In this document: positions 6,439-13,700 of the stretch, piece after piece
Layout: each line of letters begins with the position of its first letter
Position numbering within the stretch: position 1 is the first letter of the stretch
Origin: JANRKG01 sp033763635
GTDB taxonomy: Bacteria > Cyanobacteriota > Cyanobacteriia > GCF-001939115
Direction: 5' to 3'
Length of the DNA stretch: 23,663 nucleotides
Assembly: GCA_033763635.1 (NCBI GenBank)
Contig: JANRKG010000130.1
Span: forward strand, 1 to 23,663
The notes under the pieces: model-generated
What the model was told of the DNA's origin: nothing
Databases searched by the model: none
Seen by the model: the letters and a program-made list of their open reading frames with translations, nothing else
Program-made: the position numbers and the translations under genes

Positions 6439-7714
6439 AAATCTTTGAAACACGCAGTAATTCTTGAACTCTTTGATAAAGTTCCGCATCGGATTCCTGC
6501 TCTAGAATTTTGTCCTTCAACTCCATCAGCCCAGGAGTGAGTTGAGTTGCCTGTTCGCAATAGGCGCTATGGGCAGCCAGGAGATCGGTAAAAACCTGGG
6601 TTTCGATCGCCGATCGCGGTGGCGGCCACGGACCAGGAAACACAATGGGCGTTTCATATTCGGTGCCTTTCACTTCGTAACGCAGTCGAAAGACTAAAGC
6701 CTCTGTAAGTTGTTTCAGTTGACTTTCCAACTCCCGTAGGTTTAAGTTCAAACGGTTAAAGCCCACCTGTCCCTGAATTCGAAGTTCTACCAGAGCGTCT
6801 CGGAATTGGCCCGATTGATTCTTCGCTTGTATATGGGTCAGCGCTGCCTGAATCAGATCCTCCTCCGTCTGGTCTTTGTGCGCTTCCAGACTCAGACGAA
6901 AGATAGGGCGTTGGTAATAATCTTGCTTCAAATCAGCCTGAATTTCCCCCGGAGATAACTCGACCAAATAGACCCCTCGCGGTGTTTGCTGCTGATTTTC
7001 AGCAATGCTGTTTGCCTCAACAGATCCCGCATTAAAGACCCATCCTTCCACTGCATAGTTTTTGTGAATATGGCCCAACGCCAGATAATCAACGCCCGCC
7101 TGTCGCAACGGCAGGAGATCTTTATAGTCCAAAGCTCCGGTATAGCGGGCGATCTGGTCCTTTAAACCGTGATGAAACATCATCACCGTGTAGGGCGGAT
7201 CTGGGGGTAAGTGCCGAATTCCAACCGCTAACCGCTCGATCGCCCGGGGCGCTGCTGGCCCATACCAACGAGATCCCAGCACTCGCACCCCACAGTCCAG
7301 ATCAATGTAGCCACCTCGGCGAGTTTCAGGAGTCCAAGGTTCATAAATCAAGGTCTCGTCGCGAGCATCTTCCTGTGGCTCCAACAGAATCAGGTAGCCC
7401 CACTCCGCCAGATACCGCAGCCAACTTGTTTCGGTTCCGTAGGGATGATTATCGTGGTTCCCCTCGATCGCCAGGACCGGAATCCCTGCTTCTTGCAGCA
7501 TCTGTAAACATACCTGGGCTTGATTCAGGGTTGGCGGAAGCAGATTTCTATCGTCAAACAAATCCCCAACAATCAAGACAAAATCAACCGCCGCATCGAT
7601 CGCGTACTTTTTCAGGGCATCTTTAAACGCCTCAAAAAAATCACGGGTGCGCTCCGGACTGCCATAGCGATCCAAACCCAGGTGAACATCAGAGAGGTGG
7701 AGGAAGCGGGGCAT
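6437..7714 (-). CDS. Mre11/SbcD-like DNA repair exonuclease
   Basis: This 425-residue metallophosphoesterase has the full set of Mre11/SbcD-type metal-binding motifs: DVH (D9, H11), GDLFDD (D51), GNHD (N86, H87), FHHG (H181, H182) and GHIH (H215, H217). Family members cut DNA ends and hairpins using two Mn ions, usually with an SbcC/Rad50 ATPase partner. No such partner lies here. The C-terminal ~170 residues contain a helical region (NLNLRELESQLKQLTEALVF), perhaps a capping or partner-binding part. The start ATG 7714 has only a poor ribosome binding site. It lies 75 bp downstream of ftsI on the same strand and might be read through from it. Its stop codon is formed at the edge of repeat copy 2. 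The exact substrate is unknown. Confidence 0.88.
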   Translation of the reverse strand: MPRFLHLSDVHLGLDRYGSPERTRDFFEAFKDALKKYAIDAAVDFVLIVGDLFDDRNLLPPTLNQAQVCLQMLQEAGIPVLAIEGNHDNHPYGTETSWLRYLAEWGYLILLEPQEDARDETLIYEPWTPETRRGGYIDLDCGVRVLGSRWYGPAAPRAIERLAVGIRHLPPDPPYTVMMFHHGLKDQIARYTGALDYKDLLPLRQAGVDYLALGHIHKNYAVEGWVFNAGSVEANSIAENQQQTPRGVYLVELSPGEIQADLKQDYYQRPIFRLSLEAHKDQTEEDLIQAALTHIQAKNQSGQFRDALVELRIQGQVGFNRLNLNLRELESQLKQLTEALVFRLRYEVKGTEYETPIVFPGPWPPPRSAIETQVFTDLLAAHSAYCEQATQLTPGLMELKDKILEQESDAELYQRVQELLRVSKI

Positions 7715-7789
7715 GGAATAGTACGCAATAACTGATTACAGTATAGAAGATGGGGGATGGGTGTTAGAACGATACCCATTTTCCATTCC

Positions 7790-9595
7790 CTATCTTGCTG
7801 CTGCTGGAGGAAGTCCATCTGTAGCGATCAGAGCTTCCATGACAGCTTTCACAATCGGGGCGGCAACGGTGGAACCAAAAGCGTTATCTCCCTTGGGTTC
7901 GTCAATGACAGCCATGACAACGTAGCGAGGTTCTTCGACAGGCAGAATTGCAACAAAGCTTGTGATTTTAGCGTGGCTGTAATATCCCCCATTGGGATCG
8001 GCTTTCTGAGCCGTCCCTGTTTTGCCTGCGATCCGGTATCCGGGAATTTGGGCCACTTTCCCCGTTCCCTTTGAAACCACATCTTCCATCATTTGTACAA
8101 CTGTACGGGCAGTGCGGGGCGAGAAAATGCGACGTGGCGCGGGCAGAGTGGGTTGCCACTGTAACTGATTGTTGCTATCCAGCAGTCCTTGAACGACATG
8201 GGGAGTGACTAATTGACCTCCATTTGCTAAGGCAGCATGCATCTGTACCAGTTGGATCGGAGTTAAGGAAAACCCCTGCCCGAAGGAAGTGGTTGCAGGT
8301 TCGATCGCCGCCTGCACAAATTTTTCCTTATCCTTCAACTGACTTTTACTTTCAAACGGCAAATCGATTTCCGATTTTTTCCCTAAGCCCAATCGCTCTA
8401 GCCAGCCATAGTAAGCATCGCGCTGCATTTGTTGCACAATATGCACCATTCCCACATTGCTGGAATGCTGAAGAATTTCGCTGACAGAAAGGCGGCCCCG
8501 CCCTCCGGTGGTACTGAAGTCATAATCCTCAATCGGCCAGCCATTGACGTAAATGCGCCCTTCATCATTAAAAATATCGTCTGGCTTGATGGCTTTCGCT
8601 TCCAGGGCGATCGCCGTGTTTAAGGGTTTGAAGGTTGAGCCTGGTTCATACAAATCCGTCACGGCCCAGTTCTTAAACAGTTCAATATTGGCAGTGGAAT
8701 AGGCATTGGGATCATAAGAGGGTTCTGCAACCAGGGAGAGGATCGCGCCATCTCGTGCATCCATGACGATCACAGATCCCCGTTTCGCCCGATAAGCCTG
8801 GACTTGCTTTGCCAGGACACTGCGAACTACACGCTGTAGGGGCAAGTCAAGGGTCAGTTGCAAGCGCAAGTCGTCTGCCCGAATGCTCGTGGCGGCTTCT
8901 CGATCGGGGATCAGAGTTCCCGTACCTGTCCGATTAAAGCGAAGCACTTGCACCGTTCGTTCTAGAAGCTTTTGCTGGCTATACTCCACGCCTGCCTGTC
9001 CCTGGCGATCCAGGTTGACATACCCCACCACATCAGCAGCCAGGTTCCCCTGAGGATAAACCCGCTTCTGGTGGCGTTGTAACTCCACTCCATCCAGACC
9101 TAAATTCTCAATTTGGTCTGCAACTGTTTCGGCGATAGCGTACTCCAACTGCACCCCTGTTTCCTGCTGGCGAAAGCGATTGAGCAGAAAAGCCGGAGCA
9201 CGGCCCAGGAAGGGAGAGAGTTTATTCGCAATCTCCTGCTCAGGTTCTTTAAAGAGCTTGGGATGGACATAGAGGGTATAAACGGGTTCGTCGATCGCCA
9301 GCACATCTCCTCGACGATCGATAATGGAACGCCGGGGCACAAAGGGCCGCAGGTAAACGATTTGTTGTTGTCGGGCCTTTTCGCTTAACTCAGTGGTTCG
9401 GCTTACCTGCAAATGAAATAGATTCGCTACCAACCCAAACCCAGTCAAGATCAGAAATCCCCAGACGAGTAACAACCGAATGACGGTTGTTTCACCCGAA
9501 GGAGCAGGGGTTCCTCCTTCTGCCGTGTTTTCCCACCGTCCTTGGGAGGAACGACGAGAACGGGCCGAACTGCGACGGGAAGTAGAAGGAGCCAT
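7790..9595 (-). CDS. ftsI: Septal peptidoglycan transpeptidase FtsI (PBP3, class B)
   Basis: FtsI cross-links peptidoglycan at the division septum. From the chosen ATG (9595) it has 601 residues: a Ser/Arg-rich cytoplasmic tail, one membrane span (about 40-62), a dimerisation/pedestal region (FVPRRSIIDRRGDVLA) and a transpeptidase domain. The active-site motifs are STFK (nucleophile S320, K323), SSN (378-380) and KTGTAQK (525-531). No PASTA domains follow, as is usual outside Gram-positives. The frame stays open upstream to a TTG at 9667, inside the previous gene. I prefer the ATG because it lies just after that gene's stop (9624), although no Shine-Dalgarno is evident. The FtsL-like gene directly upstream supports a division role. 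A weak hairpin (7757-7779) lies in the spacer after the stop. Confidence 0.93.
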   Translation of the reverse strand: MAPSTSRRSSARSRRSSQGRWENTAEGGTPAPSGETTVIRLLLVWGFLILTGFGLVANLFHLQVSRTTELSEKARQQQIVYLRPFVPRRSIIDRRGDVLAIDEPVYTLYVHPKLFKEPEQEIANKLSPFLGRAPAFLLNRFRQQETGVQLEYAIAETVADQIENLGLDGVELQRHQKRVYPQGNLAADVVGYVNLDRQGQAGVEYSQQKLLERTVQVLRFNRTGTGTLIPDREAATSIRADDLRLQLTLDLPLQRVVRSVLAKQVQAYRAKRGSVIVMDARDGAILSLVAEPSYDPNAYSTANIELFKNWAVTDLYEPGSTFKPLNTAIALEAKAIKPDDIFNDEGRIYVNGWPIEDYDFSTTGGRGRLSVSEILQHSSNVGMVHIVQQMQRDAYYGWLERLGLGKKSEIDLPFESKSQLKDKEKFVQAAIEPATTSFGQGFSLTPIQLVQMHAALANGGQLVTPHVVQGLLDSNNQLQWQPTLPAPRRIFSPRTARTVVQMMEDVVSKGTGKVAQIPGYRIAGKTGTAQKADPNGGYYSHAKITSFVAILPVEEPRYVVMAVIDEPKGDNAFGSTVAAPIVKAVMEALIATDGLPPAAAR

Positions 9596-9623
9596 ATCAG
9601 ATGGAGGATGGGCTAGGAGAGCC

Positions 9624-10154
9624 TTAATAGCCGAGCGGGATGTATGGAGAGGATGAACTCTCTTCAACGGGAGAGGGAACGCCAGATTGGGGAGCGGGTC
9701 GCGGGGGGGCAGGGGTGAGAAAGATGGTTTTGCTGGGATTGGGATAGACTAGCCCCATTTCCGGTCGCTCTGCTTCACGGGCCAGTTGATCTTTCAACCC
9801 CTGAATTGCTCCTACCAGTTGGCGTTCATGACGCTGCAATTTCAGTAGGGCATGGTATTGCTGGTTCCAATGCTTCTGGGAGAAAACCATCTGACTGTAA
9901 GCAGCCAGCGTCGTGACTCCCAACACAACTGCTAAGATGGAGGCGCTTTTCTGGGCAATCAGGAGCGATCGCAGCCAGAGGGGAATTGGCTGAGGTTGGG
10001 GGAGAACACGGATTTCAGAAGGGGCCGATCGTTCTTCCTGAGGATTTGTCGCCAGGGCACCGATGGTAGAAAACCCACCGGGCAGGTAAGAAATGGAAGC
10101 GCGGCGGGAACGGGAGGGTTGGGGATCAATTTGAAATTTTAAGCCTGCGGACAT
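9624..10154 (-). CDS. FtsL-like single-pass division protein (putative)
   Basis: The 176-residue protein has a polar N-terminal region of about 70 residues and one membrane span (about 71-88, ILAVVLGVTTLAAYSQMVF). A predicted coiled-coil follows (about 93-129, with HALLKLQRHERQLVGAIQGL), then a Pro/Ser-rich tail. This is the plan of FtsL/FtsB-type bitopic proteins, which recruit the FtsW-FtsI synthase to the septum. The position 28 bp before ftsI on the same strand is the usual place of ftsL. Sequence identity to known FtsL is not evident to me, so the call rests on topology and neighbourhood. The ATG at 10154 is preceded by GGAG at a good distance. An in-frame TTG 12 bp upstream is less likely. 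Confidence 0.65.
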   Translation of the reverse strand: MSAGLKFQIDPQPSRSRRASISYLPGGFSTIGALATNPQEERSAPSEIRVLPQPQPIPLWLRSLLIAQKSASILAVVLGVTTLAAYSQMVFSQKHWNQQYHALLKLQRHERQLVGAIQGLKDQLAREAERPEMGLVYPNPSKTIFLTPAPPRPAPQSGVPSPVEESSSSPYIPLGY

Positions 10155-10182
10155 ACAACGCTCCAATTCCTACACACTGCAC

Positions 10183-10227
10183 AACCAAACAACATACAGC
10201 CAAACAACATACAGCCAAACAACATAA
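10183..10227 (+). repeat. Three tandem copies of a 15-bp unit
   Basis: The unit AGCCAAACAACATAC is repeated three times (first copy begins AA, last ends AA). It lies about 30 bp upstream of the FtsL-like start, so it falls in the promoter or leader of the division operon. It is too short and unspaced to be a CRISPR array. Copy-number change or protein binding is possible but unproven. Confidence 0.85.
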
Positions 10228-10428
10228 CTGAAGCCAATTAAAACGTAGCCACAATTTTCTTGAAACTGCCAATTTTACCCATAGAGTCTACTACGGAAGC
10301 TGGGTTTGTCCAGTAAATTCCCAAAGTTTTTGATAGAAAAGAATCAAATTTTTTTTCAATTCGGGCAAAAGAGTTTTTCAATGGCATTTTATTAGAAATG
10401 CAGTGGTTATTATCACATAGGAAAAACG

Positions 10429-10722
10429 ATGGCCCCAGAAAAATCCCCTAAAGATCAGGAACATCCCCTCTGGAGCCGCGATCGACAGGTGGTAAACACG
10501 CTTTTAGCAGGGGAGCCGACGGATTACAACCTGGCAGAATTGGGACGGCTCCGAATTCGTTATCAGGGATTTCCCGGAGCCAGAGATATCCAGGCGGATT
10601 TAGATCGAGTATTAGAACAGTGGGATCTTACAGAAGAAGAATTATTTGCGAGAACCCGTGAAATTCATGCAAAGGGGCAAGTCTACCGGGGAGCCACAAC
10701 ACAACGGGAAGATTGGAGCTAG
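10429..10722 (+). CDS. DUF3288-family small protein
   Basis: This 97-residue soluble protein fits the cyanobacterial DUF3288 family by its conserved core: DRQVVNTLLAGEPTDYNL, ELGRLRIRYQGFPGARDIQ and the helical C-terminus with LTEEELFARTREIHAKGQVY. It has no signal peptide, no membrane span, no cysteine and no metal motif, and its function is unknown. The ATG at 10429 follows AGGAAAAAC, a fair ribosome binding site. Its 3' end contains the GGAG that serves the next gene, which starts 5 bp after its stop, so the two are probably co-transcribed and may be translationally coupled. Whether they share a function is open, since DUF3288 genes also occur in other contexts. Confidence 0.82.
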   Translation: MAPEKSPKDQEHPLWSRDRQVVNTLLAGEPTDYNLAELGRLRIRYQGFPGARDIQADLDRVLEQWDLTEEELFARTREIHAKGQVYRGATTQREDWS

Positions 10723-10727
10723 AAAAT

Positions 10728-13700
10728 ATGACACGACACACCCTAACGCTTCGTTCCCTCCTATTCCTGCTACCAGTTCTCTTTTTTATCAAAGTCTGCT
10801 CATCCCAGTCGGCGATTGCCCAGTCGATTGTTCCGGCAGCAGATGGGACGGGGACGATCGTCACTCCGACGGGAAATCAATTTGACATCCAGGGAGGACA
10901 GCTTTCCGGGGATGGAGCCAATCTTTTCCATAGTCTGTTTCGCTTTGGGTTGAATCCAAGTGAAGTTGCAAACTTCATGTCTAATCCAGGGATTCAAAAT
11001 ATTTTGACACGGGTGACTGGGGGGGATGCCTCGGTTATCAATGGCCTGATTCAGGTGACGGGTGGGTACTCCAACCTCTATCTCATGAATCCGGCAGGAA
11101 TTCTGTTGGGACCCACTGCCAGCCTGAATGTTCCGGCAGCTTTCACTGCCACCACTGCCACTGGAATTGGCTTTGGGTCTGGTTGGTTTAATGCGAGTGG
11201 GAGCAACAACTATGCGGCTTTGGTCGGGACTCCTACTGATTTTGCGTTTACAAATCAACCGGGTAGTTTAATCAACGCAGCCACTTTGGTTTCTGAACCA
11301 GAGCAAAGTATTACCCTCCTTGGTGGCATTGTCATCAATACAGGCAACCTTTCCACTCCCAATGGCAAGGTGACGATCGCCGCGATTCCCAATGAAAAAT
11401 TAGTCCGCATTTCTCAAGAGGGAAGTCTCCTCAGCCTTGACCTGCCCACAGAGAGTGGAATCGGGACTCGTGCCATCACCCCAATCTCCCTGCCCGAACT
11501 CTTGACGGGTGGTGATCCCAGTGGTGCGACTGGTTTGGGAGTGGAGAATCAGGTCGTTACCCTGCGATCGTCAGGAACGGAAATTCCACAGGTATCGGGA
11601 ACGGCGATCGTCTCTGGAATTGTCAATACGGCAGGTCAGGTCGTGGGCGCGTTCCTATCGGGCGGCGAAATTACGGTTGTGGGCGATCGGGTTGGGGTAG
11701 TTCGGGCGACTCTCAATGCTTCCGGCTTGAGTGGAGGGGGAACCATCCGGGTTGGGGGGGATTATCAGGGCATGGGGCCGATTCCCAATGCCACCCTCAC
11801 CTATGTCAGTCCAGATTCCATCTTTCAGGCCGATAGCTTGGGAACGGGGAATGGGGGACGGGTGATTGTGTGGTCCGATCGCACCACCCTGTTCAATGGC
11901 TCCATCAGCGCACAGGGGGGAGTGAACGGGGGCGATGGGGGCTTTGTGGAGGTTTCTGGTAAAGAAAATCTGGGCTTTAACGGAACGGTAGATACCCAGG
12001 CTCCGTTAGGCCAAACGGGAACTTTGCTCCTGGACCCTCAAAATATTGATATTGTTGCAACGGGAGGAGCAGAAGACTCCTTACTGCCACAGGTTCTACA
12101 GGGGCAGGGGCCAGCAACCACGGCGATCTCAGCGGCGGCCCTGAGTGCCGTGAGTGGCAATACCAACATTTTGCTAGAGGCTACAGATAGTATTCGATTC
12201 AGCACTAGTGTGACCTTTGCCACCGGAACGGGATCGATTCTCTTTCAGGCAGATGCCGATCGTAATGGAACGGGAGCAATTACCATCCCAGGTTCAATTG
12301 CGCTCAATACAGGGGGACGAGCAATTACCCTATCGGGCGCAACTCTCTCCGTCAGTGGTGGATTTGGCACAACAGGCATTACGACGGGAGGGGGAAATGT
12401 CACCCTCTCAGAAACCTCTCCTGGTACCAGTGGCCCTACAATTTCGGTTATTGGCGGAATCACCACTGGGAGTCCGGCTATCAATAGTGGGGGTGGCACG
12501 GTCACGGTGACTGGAACCAGGGTGGCGGTTTCTGCGGGATCGGTTTCTGCGGGCTTCTCGTCCTCAGGAATTTTGAGTGGCGGTGGAACGGTTTCAGTCA
12601 CCGGAACTGAAACCGCGACTATCACGGGCACTGATAGTGCAGCCATTAACAGCAACGGTGGAACTGTCACAGTGACGGGAGGCACAGTGACATTTGCTTC
12701 TGGAGCATTTCCTGTGATTTCCCCTGCCCCAGGAATTATAGCGGGGAGCGGGGCGGTGACGGTAGCAGGGGACACAGTGAATGTGACGGCAACGGTTCCC
12801 CCTATTAGTGGAACGGGTTCCCTAACCCTACAGCCCAGCACTCCAAATCGAAATATTGCCCTATTTAATACCAGCCCGATCGACAATGCTTTAAATCTGA
12901 CCAGTAGTACCCTGAGTTCGATTATCGATCCCTCTATCAATCCCTCTTTCAGTGCCATCACGATCGGCAGTCCCAGTTCCACTGGAACCACAACCCTCAA
13001 TGCTGCCTCCCCCTCTATTCCCTCCAGTGTCGGGAGTTTCACAGTCTATGGGGGGGCAATCACCACAGTAGGGACGGGTCCGATTGATGTCACGGTTCCG
13101 GCCTTTAACCTGACTGCAAATACGGGGAATGTCACCCTCAACAATCCCATTTCTGTTGGAGGCGGGGGGATTTTAAGTGTCACCAGCCAACTGGGATCGA
13201 TTGTCTCCACAGCGTTGTTGAGAACAAATCCCCTGCCTTCCAATAGCGGAGGTATTAACCTGACGGCTGCTCAAGCAATTACAACCAGTGGCTTGACGAC
13301 GGGAGTTACTGATCTCGCATCCAACGCCAATGGGGGAAATTTGACGGTGACAGCGGGGGGCAACATTACCATTACCGGGAATGTGCTCGCAGGGAACCAA
13401 AGTTCTGGAGGCGGAATTGCGACCATTGGGAATGGGGGCAACGTTAGTTTTACCAGTACGGGAGGCGCGATCGATACTTCAGCGGGAGTGGTTGCGTCAG
13501 GCATTGCTCCAGGAACCACGGGAATTTCTTCTGGCGCAGGAAACGGTGGCAATATTACCTATCAGGCGCAGGGAAACATTACAACGGGAGATATCAGTTC
13601 TGGCCTGAGTACAAGTTCTGCCTCTGGTACGGGGGGAAGTATTCGCCTGACCAGTAACACAGGCTCAATTCAAAGCGGGGTGTTACTGTCGGGTAGCCTC

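Noticed and set aside
7757..7779. Hairpin ATGGGT/ACCCAT after ftsI as a terminator
   Set aside because: The stem is 6 bp with an 11-base loop, and no T-run follows in the ftsI direction.
9596..9667. TTG at 9667 as the ftsI start
   Set aside because: It would overlap the end of the FtsL-like gene and add 24 unrelated residues. The ATG at 9595 lies just after that gene's stop.
10183..10227. Possible CRISPR array
   Set aside because: Units of 15 bp follow one another directly with no spacers, and no cas genes are present.
12245..13042. Long antisense frame (265 codons) on the minus strand within the TpsA-CHAT gene
   Set aside because: Its product is a monotonous Val/Pro/Thr-rich string that mirrors the Gly/Thr/Asn repeat codons of the plus strand. 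It has no ribosome binding site and no domain, and several similar shadow frames occur along the same gene.
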